From: Macrotrachela quadricornifera | Lineage: Eukaryota; Rotifera; Eurotatoria; Philodinida; Philodinidae | Direction: 5' to 3' | Length of the DNA: 64,000 bases | Assembly: GCA_022393335.1 (NCBI GenBank) | Contig: JAJEKB010020422.1 | Location: 199,893-263,892 of the forward strand | Shown here: piece after piece, positions 24,718-41,949 of the stretch | How positions within the stretch are numbered: position 1 is the first letter of the stretch | Layout of the letters: each line of letters begins with the position of its first letter | The notes under the pieces: model-generated | What the model was told of the DNA's origin: nothing | Databases searched by the model: none | What the model saw: only the letters and a program-made list of their open reading frames with translations | Program-made: the position numbers and the translations under genes

Positions 24718-27573
24718 TAAAATATAAAACTATAATTCATTTATTTATTAAATATCAATTTAGTCATTAAAAGTTTTTCATATTAAATTCTAAAAAAGAA
24801 AAATTTTATTTCATATTAAGCTGTTTCAATTGAATCTATATTTTCAATATAAAATAATTTATTAAAAATAAAATATATTGCATATCTACACCTGATTTAC
24901 GACCACAATTTCTTCTATCTATTACATCATATTGACCTCTGATTGTTTTTTCGACTTCAAATATTAATCGAAAAATAAATTTCATATAAAAATTTCTTAC
25001 CTGAATATCAAAATTTAATATAAAAAAAAAACTGAACATACCAACTCATGTAATGAACAAGTCGACTAGAGAAAAATTTTCCTAAACATAATAAATTTGA
25101 AAGAAAACAAAATTAACTTTGATATTCACGATAGAATTCTCCAGTTTGCTCATAATTTAATGATAAACATTTACTTTTAATAAATCTATTCAATAGAATA
25201 GCATTGTACTTCTTATCTACTTTGAAGATAACTTTATTGGAAGACAAAATGTCAAAAAGCTGTAGCAGTTATTCTCGCTTTAGTATTTCAATATGGAATT
25301 GTTCTCAAATATTAATTTAGATTTACCTAGGACAAACGATATTATCGAAGAGTGGCACAACGCTTTCTATATAAGAGTTTATAATTGAATATCTTTACTA
25401 TTTTTACGCATAAATAATGTGTAGAAATATTGGTCAATCAACTCTCATGAATATCGCTAAAACATGATAGATATGAAAATCCAATTAAGTATAATCTTTT
25501 GTCTGGTATACATTTAATTTCTTCGTGCATGAATTGTCTTTCTATAATAAAACAAGTGTCGAACAGTATATATCTTAATTTACTTGCATTGTGTGACAAT
25601 TCACTTTTTAGTAGAATATTTCAAGTTAATTTTCTTTAAAGAAATCCTTAAGACAATTCCCTGGAGAATTTTTTTCTGATGATTATCTCGACTTTGAAAG
25701 ATGTTTAAAAAGACTAATCAACGCTGAATTCAATCCTCATATATTTTTCTTAATCATCTTTTGTGTGGATATATGTATTTAGATAATCTATTGTACTAAC
25801 TATGCAATAAAACACTCTGAGAATTGAGTATAGAACAAATAATCAAGCAGAAGAATCGTCTTATTTCTGCTAACATTAATTTGATGTCTAGAAAGATTAT
25901 CTAAATATTCTATTTGCTTCATTAAATTTGTGTAATTGACTGTACTCAAGTGAAATATATGATCTTGAATTTCTGTCCTATATAATCAAGATTAAAAGAA
26001 GAATATTATGTATTGACAAACTTTTCTTCTAATATAACATACGAATTTATTTTATTATAATAGATTAATTAAATAAACAAAGTTATTGTAGTGTAAAAAA
26101 ATATTATTTTGATTTTCTTATTGATCAACTTATAAATATTTTGACATAAAAATCAATGAGAAAATTTTCGAAGAAAATTATTTTTTAAACCAAAAAAAAA
26201 AGAATAATTATAAAACTTAAGATATATGATATTAATATAAAATAATTGACATTATATTAATTGTTGATAAATGAAAGAGAACCTTGTCAAAATCAACTAT
26301 CATATATTAATTCTGACAGATGATAACATATGAAGTTATCATATAAAAACGTCATTCTAATATATTCTCTAACTCGATTTAATGTAACTAGCATATGTGC
26401 TTGTCAATAACTGATGATAGATTAAAGATAATAAAAAAGAAAATACGAAGATATATCTATGAATATAATTAAAATAGAGTGGTTTGATATATTAATATTA
26501 ACTATTATGTTTATTTCATGTAAACAACAACTTCATTATCAAGTTGAATGAAAAAATCCTTTGAGAAATTGTCACGATATTATGTATAATATAATTGTGA
26601 TAAATAAACAATTTATCATATAATGACAGTTAATGTATATGCACGAATGATGAATGCAAATACAGCAATATCAATAGACTAAGAATACAAACGGCATATA
26701 TAAAAGGGGAAATCCGTCTCATCTAAGAACGGGAATGCGTTGGTGTGTCAATGTGTGTGTGTGTGTGTAATGCATGCACACATTATTTGAGAGAAATAAT
26801 CTATTACTATTACCGCTATACTCTCGTTTAGATTTAGAGAGTTTGGTTCGCTAGTGGTGGTCTCTCATTTTTTTTTTCTTCTGCCGGAATTCCTTTCTCT
26901 ATTCTACTATCGTCTATGTAGCTTGTTGTCTTTTTTTTTCTTCCTTATTTTACTTGCCTGCATTTGATCATATCACGCGAAGGCTGTTCGTTTGCTGAAA
27001 AAAAGCTCGATTCCTTAGTTTTTTTTTTTCTCGTTAATGTTTCACTACGGATTTTATTGTTAGACCAAATACACACATATTATTGTCTTTATTGTTTTTC
27101 CTTATTCGTCTTTTATCATTTATTTAAGATTTTTATTCCTATATATAATTATCATTTTTATCGTGTTAAATAAACAATTAAATTTAACACAAGTGCTTAT
27201 TATATTTTGGTATGTCATGTTTCTCATTTTTTATGTTCGTAATCATTAGCATAACTATTAAAAACAGCTCAAATAGAAGTCCCTCTTTTTTCCTTGATTA
27301 CCGATAAATGAAATTATATTTTTATTTCTACTTGTTGTTCGGCAAAGCTTATATATATATATATAAACCGACTCGTTAGCATTACAATTGTGTTCTATAT
27401 ATCAGAAATATGATAAATATAATTTGTTTTTCTTGTCATGACATATCTTTCTTTCAACATGATATTATCTATTGGTAATAATATTATTAATCTTCAATTT
27501 CTAGATGGATAAACCATTATTATTCATTTGACTATGATTTATAAACTAAAACAAAACTTAACTTTATATTCAA
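24718..27573. other. long intergenic region, no gene seen
   Basis: 2.9 kb of AT-rich DNA. One minus-strand patch at about 24870-24960 reads VEKTIRGQYDVIDRRNCGRK and may be a lost exon or gene tail, but nothing joins to it. A TG dinucleotide run lies near 26750 and pyrimidine-rich tracts lie at 26865-26945. The second half is probably the promoter region of the Ly6-like gene. Confidence 0.45.
26736..26770. repeat. GT-rich microsatellite
   Basis: GTGTGTCAATGTGTGTGTGT and following GT units form a short interrupted dinucleotide repeat, followed by TGCATGCACACA. It is likely polymorphic in length. Confidence 0.8.
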
Positions 27574-28059
27574 ATGTCGATTATGATCGAATTATTTTTC
27601 TTATTTATATTTTCAAATAATTATTTTTATTCATTAATATTTTTTATTCAAGCTGATTCAGCATCATGTCGTAAACAAGTTGAATGTTTTATATGTGATT
27701 CACGTCATATTCAAGCATGTGAAGATGCAAATAATTTTTCACAAGTACAAATTCCAACACGTTTATGCGATGATTATTGTTTAAAAATGTGGACACGTGA
27801 AAATGATAGTATTATAGGTGATGATAAAATAAATGCATTACGTTATGTACGACGTGATTGTCATAAAATTTTTCGTTATCATATAAAAAAAGCTGAAACA
27901 TGTTATCAACATAAAAAACATCATAGTGACTCATTTTGTTTATGTAGTTCAGATAGATGTAATTCATCTATTCATATACAATTAAAACATATTTATTATT
28001 GGATGTTTTTCATATTTTTTATTTTCTATTGTAATAATGTTTTTTTTTCTTTTCTCTAG
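27574..28059 (+). CDS. Ly6/uPAR-like three-finger surface protein
   Basis: A single-exon frame of 161 residues. The N-terminus is hydrophobic (LFFLFIFSNNYFYSLIFFIQ) as a signal peptide. The mature part has paired cysteines (VECFICDS, LCDDYCLK, RRDCHK, AETCYQ) and ends in FCLCSSDRCNSS, the CxxxxCN close of Ly6/three-finger domains. A second hydrophobic stretch at the C-terminus (YYWMFFIFFIFYC) fits a GPI-anchor signal or a membrane anchor. The spacing between cysteines is longer than in textbook Ly6 domains, so the exact subfamily is open. The gene converges on the alpha-glucosidase with 86 bp between stop codons. Confidence 0.7.
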   Translation: MSIMIELFFLFIFSNNYFYSLIFFIQADSASCRKQVECFICDSRHIQACEDANNFSQVQIPTRLCDDYCLKMWTRENDSIIGDDKINALRYVRRDCHKIFRYHIKKAETCYQHKKHHSDSFCLCSSDRCNSSIHIQLKHIYYWMFFIFFIFYCNNVFFSFL

Positions 28060-28145
28060 TTATCAATTACACTAAACTAATGAAAAAAAGCAATGTTGTA
28101 CAAAAAAAATAATCTTTTTGAAAGCACATGGTTAAACCATCGGGA

Positions 28146-32054
<3,909 letters not shown>

Positions 32055-32222
32055 TCGATTTGAATATTACACTTATCTACAATAAGAATTTGATATTTGT
32101 TCTTTTAAATATTCTATACAAACGAAAATAAAATTACAACGAGATTATTCCATCATAGTAGAGAGAGAAAATAAAATAAGATTCAGTTCAAAAGAAAAAA
32201 ACAAAAACAAAGGAATGTATGT

Positions 32223-35200
32223 TTATTTTAAACGAATTTTTGTTTTTTCAGAATGTACTTGTAATTCAGGAAAAAGTTGTAGAAGAAATTCATCAAAAAT
32301 CATATAAAATAACTAAAAAAAAAATAAATATAAAAATTCAAAATATAGATTTCATATATATATATACATAAAATAACTCACTTGTTTATTGAGTAATGGA
32401 TCTTGAAAATATTGTAAAAGCATTTGTAAACCATGTTGAATATTTGATTTACCAAGTATAAGTTTGATCCAACCTAAAAAAAAGTCAATTCTTTACTGTC
32501 ATTAATACAACAACTCAAAATTATTCTTCTAAACAAACAGATTACAAAATAGGTCATCCGACAATTCAACTCCCGGCATAAAGAAGAATTAGAAAACACA
32601 AGAAAATAAATTTATTTTGAGCACAATAACATCATATTTTGCATGTTTTCTTAGTTTTACTTGTCATGCCTGCAATTTCTCACTCATTATTAAGTTCGCA
32701 CAGACCTACACAATTATTTTAACCATAACTCCAGATGGTTTTAAATGTGTTAGCATGTCAATCAACAAAACCATCAAATAGACGTTGATCTGGCTTCTGG
32801 AGGATTTTACAATTAACATTATTTAATAATAGTACTAGATTAGGATAGAAGTAGTAGTGACGACTGGATAAGAGGAGATGGATATAGTTGTTTATCACAT
32901 ATTTTATCTGAATTATAGATCGGAGCGATGAACGAATATATGAGTATAGAAAAGAGATAGATATCATGAAACAAATAGAGAGTGATTATAGATTCCTGGA
33001 AAAGATAATACTAACACATTGAGTGAATATCCAAGATCTAAGAAGATGATAAATACAGTGAGGACTCAACTGTCAGTGTACCAATTTGAATCGTGGACGT
33101 ATTTTGAAGTAGCTTTTTTTATTTATTAATCTTTTATCTTTCAAGAAATTAATATTAATTGAAAACTTACCTGGCAAATATTCTTCAGCTACTGCAACAA
33201 CATCATCAAAATTGACTAAATCTTTTGGACTAAAATATAATCATTAATATATTTAATATTTTAAATTTAGAATTTTCTTTACCCTTTATTTTCTGCATCG
33301 TTTGGAAAAACCGCATCTATATACATTTCAATAAAAATCTATTATTTAAAATAATATAATATACCTCGAAGAGAATGTATTGCATCAATAATATTATCTT
33401 CATCAGCTAGGATCTCATCTACATTTTCATCCATAAAATGCATAAAATATGTATCAAATGAATTTTTTAATGGTACACGAAGTAAATCTAATAGATAAAT
33501 AATTAAAGGTCGTGCAGAAAAAACATGTTTAGCTAAATATATTTAGAAAAAAAAAAAATTTATAGAAAATTATTTCTTAATATTCATACCAACAACAATT
33601 AAATGATCATAAGCACTATCAAGTTCATCTGAATTAGATTTTTCTATATTACATTCTTCTAAAGGTTCTGTTACATCTGCATTATTTCCATAGATTGTAT
33701 TTTGAAGCTAAAAAAAAATAAATAATACTTTTATAATTATATATAATTTCTACATACTTTTTCTTCAATAATATCATTAAAAACTGGACTTGGTTGTGTT
33801 GCTTTTGGTTTTGATGGTTCAGCATAATTAATTAATGATATAAGAAATGGATCAAGATATTGACCTTTCTATATAAAGAAACAAAACAATCTTTTATTAA
33901 TAATAAATATTTATATATATTCTAACTAACTTCAATACGTAATCGACGTGGTACAACTTTGAACATTTTCGCTATAATAAAAAGAGAATTTAATATTAAA
34001 AAACATCGGTCAATATACACATACTTAAAATAACTTCACCATTTGGTAAAGTAAATTCATCGGGTTGTGTAAGAAAATTATATAATAATTCACTATTACG
34101 TAATGTTGGTTTAAATAATAAATGCTAAATAAAAACCAAAAGAAATATATGTCTATGTCTGAACTATTTGAATATATATACTCTTAAAAAATGTTCAAAA
34201 TCTTTTTTAACTGTATCAAGAAATTCTGGTGTTCGTGATGTTGTTGCTGATCGTCTTGGTGGTAAACGTGCATCAGAAAAAACTCCATGAAATTCAATTA
34301 ATTTTTGTTCTAATAAATAAAAATCTTGATAACGTCTAAATTAATAAAAATAATAATTAAATTTTTAAAAAAATTTTTCTTTTCCTTTTTTTTACCTTGC
34401 TACAATCCAACGAGGTCGTTCATCATCATTAATAAATGAATGATCTAAAAGAAATTAAAGATTATCTTTTTTTTTTTATAAAGAAAAATATTTACCACTA
34501 TTTGTATCTAATCGTTGTACTTCAATTATAAATACACCATATTTTACATTTGAATTTAAACCATCACGTAATTCTTCAACATGACTAATACGAATACGCC
34601 ATGTACTTAAATCTCTTTCATCATAAGACTAAATTAAAATACTCAAAAAAACAAAATAATAGACAAATATAACATACACTATTACTGCCAATACTTGAAG
34701 TTTCTTCTGGACATTTAAGATGTTCATCATCTTTTTCTTCCAATTCTAGAATAAATCAATTCACAGATGAATATTATTAAGTTCTTCAAAGAAAAAAAAT
34801 TGTGGAATAAAAAGCGTCCAAGAAATACTGAAACTATTTTAAAATTTATCGTTCTCGTGTTTGTTTGTGCGATACCCAACATAAAAGCTTAATATAGTAA
34901 TGCCATTGCTCAAGAGGTTTAGAAGACTTTTTTCCATTTTCAATGGGAATTTGTTATGATAAATTTTGTAGAACTTTTCATGGTGCATATTTTTAAAAAC
35001 AATGCGACATTTTAACATGTATCTAAGTGGAGATATAAACACATCGCCAGATCCGAAATACAAGAAAATTGAAAAAAAAGTATATGTCCAAGTTTCAAAG
35101 ACTTTGGTTTTGTTAGACATAAGAACAATAAATTTAAAAATTGTTTTCGTATTTCTAAGACACCTTTTATATTCATTTATACCTTTATATGATGTTGTTG

Positions 35201-37386
35201 TATAATGTCTTGCTAAACTTCGTTTTCGTGTATTATCATTAGAATTTCTAAAAAAACAAATTAATAAAATAATTAATTATTCTAATATATTAAGAAAAAA
35301 ATTTAGGATAGAAAATAAAGCCAGCCATATATATACAAACAAATAGGGGTATATAGGTGTGTATATATACATATATATAATCAAACCTGATTTCTTCGAT
35401 ATGAACAAAATCTAATGCAATTTCATCAACACTAAGATAATTGTTAAATGTTAATATAGATTAGAAAAAAGAAAACTAATAATGTTAAAATAAAAAAATA
35501 AATTTACTTTTGTTCCATAATTCTATAATCTGGTGAATCCATTCTTTTTCCACATATATAAAGAAAATGTTCATCACTTGTTAAAAAACATCGTTGATAT
35601 TTTTCTTCAACTAATTCATATATTTTACAATGAAAACGAGATAATAATGTAAATGTATATTGAATATCAAATGTTAATTTTGATATATCTGACTTATTCT
35701 CATCAATATCTTCATTAATACTTTCTTCTAAATGATTATAAATTAAATTTTTTATATCATTTATTAATGTATCATTTAAATCATATGGATTACTAATGCT
35801 AACATAAGCATCAAAATTATTCAAATTAAGATATCGTTCATCAATATGTTTTAAACGTTGATAAAGTTTTTTTCGTACTAATATATTTGATGCTGATGGT
35901 ATATCATTTAATATATCAGATAATGTTACATATATACTTAATAAACCAATTGAACCATGACGATCAAGTACACGACTAAATTGATTTAATAATTCTTTTT
36001 CATACATAACATCAGTTAATTCTAACGATAATTGATTTTTATGTAATGGACCATTCATTGTACAAAAACGTGTTAATAATTCAACTGATGAATCAGATGG
36101 ATTTAAAAGAATATTTAATGATGAATTACGACGTTGTATAGCATTTGTAAAATAAATATGAAATAAACGATTTATTGTACTTGGTTCACATATAGCATCA
36201 ATACCATCAAGTAAAATTTGACAAGTTATTAATTCATTTAAAAAATGACGTGATCCTTTACATTCATAAATAAATTTTGGTGTTAATTTTGGCATCAAAT
36301 CAAGTATAAGACGTTTTAAATATTTTAATTCTGATTGACGATTATACATTGCTATATGAAGATCATTTTTATAGATTTTTTTAAGAAGTTCACTTGAACT
36401 TTGAGATTCATTATGAGAAGTTTGTTTAATTATATGAATATATCGATCACATGTTTGAAAAAGTAATGGAAGAATACGTTCAAGAACAAATGTATTAATA
36501 TCAATCTATATATATATATATATATATACAATAAAAATGTCTCATTATTTATAAAATTTAATCTTACACTTTGTATTCGACGAATAATTGTTGCCAAAAG
36601 AAATCGAAAGACATGTTTTGTTTCATAAACAAGACTATCATCATGAGTAATCGTTCTAAATTATATAATTAATTTTTATTGTTAATATATATATATGAAA
36701 ATAATATTTACGATAACCATGGATAAACATGATCTCGAAGACATAAACAACAAAACTAAATTTAAAAAAAAAAAGAAAGAATTTTTAATTAATAAAATTT
36801 TTTGAAAAAATTACTTCATCAATTGCTGTATCTATCCGTTTTGATAACATTAAATGAATCCATGGATTTTTTTGTATATAATGTGAATTTGCACTAAGAA
36901 TTTAAAATAAAATAGAATAAAAATATCTTCTATAAAAAAATAGAATTACCCTTGTTTTTTTATCGATTCTTTTTCTAAATCCTAACAAAAAGAAAAATAT
37001 GATAAAATAAATATTAAATCAAAATAACATTACTTTTGTCGGATTAAAAAGAATTAATAAATTTGGCCAATAATTTAAAGTTTTATTCGGACTATTTAAT
37101 AATAATCTAAATTAAAAATATTAATTTATATATATATAATAAAAAAAAAGACAAATTTTAATACATACGTATAATAATCAGTTAATTTATAACTAATTAT
37201 AATCAATAAAGTAAATACAATAACATGAATTTTTCTATATTAAATATAATAAAATTTTAAATTTTAATATAATTTCAAATGAACATACCCAAAAAGAAGT
37301 AAAATTATCAGAAGAAAAATAGCTATACATACACCAAGAAGAGTTCGTTGGCCAATATCTGTTGATAATAAATTATCTTTATTCAT
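32223..37386 (-). CDS. SNX14: sorting nexin 14 family (PXA-RGS-PX-nexin C)
   Basis: About 23 short exons, near 940 residues (human SNX14 about 946), starting MNKDNLLSTDIGQRTLLGVC with two hydrophobic segments that should anchor it in the ER. The PXA domain spans exons 5-8 (HLMLSKRIDTAIDE, FRFLLATIIRRIQS, DLHIAMYNRQSELKYLKRLI). The RGS-like domain is in the large exon ending at 35504-35515 (LLNQFSRVLDRHGSIGLLSI). PX comes next (STWRIRISHVEELRDG, RPRWIVARRYQDFYLLEQKL, then FLDTVKKDFEHFLR). The nexin C-terminal domain follows from KGQYLDPFLISLINYAEPSK and ends LFPELQVHSEKTKIRLK. In vertebrates SNX14 bridges ER, lipid droplets and late endosomes. Two introns are unusually long: 34746-35182 and 32474-33170. 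The start sits next to an acceptor-like TTTTAG, so a non-coding first exon is possible. Confidence 0.9.
35002..35067 (+). other. possible non-LTR retrotransposon remnant in an SNX14 intron
   Basis: In the 437-bp intron a plus-strand frame reads MYLSGDINTSPDP, which resembles the LLLSGDxxxNPGP start found in CR1/L2-type LINE proteins. The Gly-Pro of the motif is changed to Asp-Pro and nothing else of a LINE is visible. Chance similarity is a real alternative. Confidence 0.3.
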
Positions 37387-38076
37387 CTAAAATACATTGT
37401 AAATAAATTTATTCATATAAAATTTCTTTTTTTTATCAAATATATTTATTATCTAAATTGATTTATATACTATATTAGGTTACATTGACCAATATGTTTT
37501 CATTCGTTAAAATTAATATATCGACCTTAACAAAATACTTCCTTTGGTTTATTGAATCATAATATTATGCTTACATGCTCGTATAGAATAGCATCATCGA
37601 GGAAATTTTCATATATATCGTCCTCTAAAATTTTCGTTATTAATAAAATATATTTTTTCTATAACAAAAAAGGAAATAAGTTTTAAAAAAGTATCATATT
37701 TCACTTTACTTTGTTATGCATCCTACATATGAATATTTATCTTTATAGTCAAAGAAAAACGAAGAAACGATGAATGTATTTATTATATGGTAGATTGAAG
37801 AAGAAGAAAAAAAAAAAAAACAAAAAGAGAAAACAAACTTAATTCAATAAAGACAATCATAGTTAGTTTAAAACAAAAACAAAACATAAAATACAAAGGT
37901 ATGTTACATTTTATTAAAAATTTTTCTTGTTTTTTGATCTTTGCATGATAAACACTGTTTAAAATAAATAATCGTTTAAATAAAATATGATGAAACAAAA
38001 AAAGAAAAATTAGACAAATGGATATAATTTTTTGTTTTTTTCTTTTAGTCTTATGTACATTTATTTCTTTTTATTT
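37387..38076. other. intergenic between TOM1-like and SNX14-like genes
   Basis: 690 bp of AT-rich DNA, probably the TOM1 3' region and the SNX14 promoter. No gene is seen; the frame at 37783-37998 is low-complexity F/K-rich reading. Confidence 0.5.
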
Positions 38077-40586
38077 TTATATATGAGTATTATGCGTAGA
38101 TGGTTGTTGTAAATTAACATGAATTTGTTGTTCAGATATTGGTTCATCAGGAATAGTTGATGCACGTTTTTGTAAAAAATTATTAAATGCAGCTGTTGTT
38201 CCACCATCTTGACGAGATTGTTCATCAGTATCACTTTCCTTATTTAGATAGAAAAAAAAATATTTTTTTAATTATATATATATATATATATTTTAACATA
38301 CATCGCCTTGAATTTTTAACCATTGTTCAACTTCTTTTACATCACGTTCAGGATCCTAAAAAGAAATTTTCGATTAAATTTTTCATTCAAATAACATACT
38401 TGATTATTTGTAACTGGACGAGTTGTAACGGAAGGTCTAAAAAATGAAATATTTTTTAAAAGAATGAAAATCATAAGAATATGTTTGATTGTAAAGACAA
38501 AAGAAAAAAGATGACACACAAAAAGAGCAAGTCTGAGCTTACGAATAAATATTCATATATTTTCTTTAAGAAGAAAAAAAAAGAAAATTAAAGAATTAAG
38601 TTTTTTTTTTATTTAATTATTTACGTTGATTGTTGTTGGGTATTTTTTGGTATTGTACTTGATGATGTTGGATGAAGTTCTGAAAAAAAAAAAAAATTTT
38701 TTTTTTGTCATAAAAGTATTAAAATACATACGGATATTTTGAAAGCCAGTTGTTAATGTTGCTGGTTCATCATCAAATCTAATTAATGCTGGTTCATTAT
38801 CTGCATTATGTGGTGATGGATATGGCTAAATAAAAATAATTTTGTTTCTTTTTTTTTAATTTAAAATAAGAAAAAAAAACTTTTTTTGTTGGTGATTCTG
38901 ATATTGGATTTGTAGTTCGAGCTGGTGATATTGGTTGATTCATTATTGGTCTTTGTGATGAACCAAAACGTCTATCACGTTCTTGCATATAATTTTCAAA
39001 TGTTTTAAATGAATTATTAAATTCATCATTATATCGTAAAAGATCAACTAAATTAAAAAAAAAAAAATTTTAAATAAATTAAAATTTATTTTTATCTACC
39101 TGTTATATCATCAACAGATATTTGAGCAAGTAAATCAATAATACGAGCTTGCATTTGTTTACATGTATTGTGTAATTCCTATAAGATCAAACCTTTTAAA
39201 TGTATTTATTCATTTTACAATATAACTATCACAATAAAACAATATGATTGTATTGTTTTAAATATTATAGAAAAAAAGATTTTGTATATGAATTATATCA
39301 GTAAGTCTTTAGACAAAACTCTAATGTAAAAAAAGCAATTAATAGATGAATTTTGCCATTAAAATGTACGTTTTCTTTTCTGTTCTATTAACCTTGACCT
39401 TATGCATCTCATTAAAAATATATTATTAAAATTAGAAAAGGAAAGAAAATGTTTATTTTACCATTAATAATTCAAAATCTTGTGGATTTTCTTCACCCGG
39501 TTGTAATGTTACAAGCATTTCACCAAATACTTGGGCATTTGTTTGTACAACATCTAATTCACTACGTAATTTTGCTACTTGTTCAGCTGACATTGTTCGT
39601 ACAGCTGTTTGATTATTTGCAACAGGATATGGTGATCCATCTGAACCTGTACGATACTATCAAACAAAAAAACAAAAAAAAATTTTTTTTTATATAATTT
39701 ATTCGAAATATTTCGCTACTTGTCGATTACTAATTGTTCCAGTTCCTGGTTGAGACTAGAAATTAAATAATAAATGAAACTAATACAAATATAAATAATT
39801 TATTAAATTTACCATTGATCGTGCATTTTGTGATGATCGTTCAATAGTTCCCTAAATACATAAAATATGAAAATATTATTTATATAAAAAGAAAAAAAAC
39901 AAAATTTTACTGTAGCTGGTACAGCTGTTTTAATAACATTTTCTGATTCAGCTGGTGGAAATTCTAAACCTTGTTGTTTACATTCTTGATAAAAAATTTC
40001 AACATTTTTTAAATCAGGATCATGACGAAAAGCTAATGCCCATGTCTATAATAAACAAAAAAAAAAGATATTTATATACATAAAGAAAAGTTTTTACTTG
40101 AATCATGCCAAGAACTCTTTCTTGTATTGTTATAGTTGGATTATTTTTTGGACCAATAACACTTTTAAGTTCTTTTAAAAAATCTTTATGTGCAATTTGT
40201 AAATGAAATATTTTTCCACAATTTTTTGATAATGCTTCTAATAACTATACAAAAATAAAAGATTAAAATTAAATTATTTTATTTTTATATTAAACATACA
40301 GTTAAAGTATATCCAATACTACGCCATCCATGTGTTAATGGATTTATTTGTAAACGTTTTCGAATTATTTTCATTGCTTCTTTTGCACTAAAAATATTAA
40401 ATATCTTTTAAAAGAAAAAAATATATATATATAAAATCTATACCTTTCTTCATGCGTTCCAACATGATCACAAATTTTCATAATTAAACCCCAATCTTCA
40501 CTTGGTTGATTTCCATCTGTTACTTTTTCTATTGCTTGTTGAAGTCCTGTTGATGATTGTGTATTACTTCGAAAGAAATTTGCCAT
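38077..40586 (-). CDS. TOM1: TOM1-family VHS/GAT endosomal adaptor
   Basis: Fourteen exons (first 40586-40444, last 38238-38077) all join in phase to 476 residues (human TOM1 492). The VHS domain covers roughly residues 1-150: IEKVTDGNQPSEDWGLIMKI, LEALSKNCGKIFHLQIAHKD, GPKNNPTITIQERVLGMIQT. The GAT domain follows the linker: MSAEQVAKLRSELDVVQTNA and ELLMELHNTCKQMQARIIDL, then DITVDLLRYNDEFNNSFKTF. The C-terminus keeps EVEQWLKIQGDESD and FNNFLQKRA, as in TOM1/TOM1L2. The family binds ubiquitin, Tollip and clathrin on early endosomes to sort cargo. It lies between SNX14 and the His/Gln-rich gene on the same strand. Exons of 36-39 bp are present. Confidence 0.92.
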
Positions 40587-41949
40587 GTTTAATCTATTAA
40601 AATGTATAAAATAAACTATTTGATTTATTCAATCAAACGAATTAACATAACAAATAGTTTAAACGCCCTAATACAATATCCCACAGGTTGTGTAGGAGTA
40701 GATGAGCAATAATAAGAACAAGAAAAAAAACATCCTCCTTATAATATATTGTTATCATAGAGAATGAACAATAAATATTAAAAATCAAAATGAGAAAAAT
40801 GATAAAAGAATAAAAGAAAACAAAAATGAAACAGATGGTATAATAGAAAAAAGACAAATGAAAATCAGGAGGAAGAATTTATAGTTAATATAGGATTGGT
40901 CAATTATTCTAAACCAATTGAATTAATCAATTGAAGACGCTAGTAATCAATAAGGTAAATTTCATTAATAATTATATGCACACATTTGTAAATTATCTTA
41001 CTAAAATCTCTTTTTAATTAAATTTTATTTATTTTTTCTATAAATATCAATTGTTTCTTTACAAAATAAATGACAAGAAAAAGGAATATATCTGATTATA
41101 TATTATAAACTATTATATAAATGATTATCGTGTTTTTTTTTTGAAGTTTATTATATGTAAATATAATTCTTTATTTTCGACGACAAGTTCAAACGATGAA
41201 TATCAAAGCAAATATTTTTTTTAATGATTTATTTTTTTTTACTGTTCTGCATTTTTTTGTAATATCGATAAAAGAGAAATGTAAAGGTAATGACGATAAT
41301 AAAAAAAGAATAAAGATTTAATGTATTTTTCTCCTTTGTTATTGAAGCTAAATAACTCTATGTATTTAAATCAGACTAGTACTTCTTATTTACATGAAAG
41401 AATATGCTATCAAAACGTGAAGACATAATGCTGATCATATTTTCTATTTAAAAATGATTGTATCAATATTACAAGAAATAATATTCATTTAAATTAATTA
41501 TCGTAAAGAAATTTAAAAACAAATATATAATAATCAGTAATACTAACAAATCTTTTTTTTTTTGTTTTTAATTGTATATATGTGTTCATTAATAAAACAG
41601 AGAAAAAAAATGAAAACTTCAACAGAAACAAAATTTAATATAAACAAAAAAAAAAAAAAAAGAAAAAAAAAACATTTTTTTTATCAAAGAGTTTTTTTCT
41701 TATAACAATATTACATGATTGAACATCCTGCTGTATTGAATGGATTAACGGCTCCTCTGAAATTAAAAGAAAAAACGAAGGTTAAAATTATTGCTTTGAT
41801 ACATAAATAAGTTTTTTTGTTTTTATTTTAAGGCACAATAAGCTAAAGCAAAACAATGCACTTATTATAGCAGACAACCTTGATGGCAAGAGCAACCTTG
41901 GTCGAAACAAATAGTCAGTATAGCTCAAAATAATACCTTTATTAGGTAT
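40587..41949. other. intergenic; TOM1 promoter side and 3' region of the His/Gln-rich gene
   Basis: 1.4 kb of AT-rich sequence with long A and T homopolymers (41550-41700). No protein-like frame. AATAAA-type signals for the minus-strand His/Gln-rich gene are plausible around 41600-41760. Confidence 0.45.
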
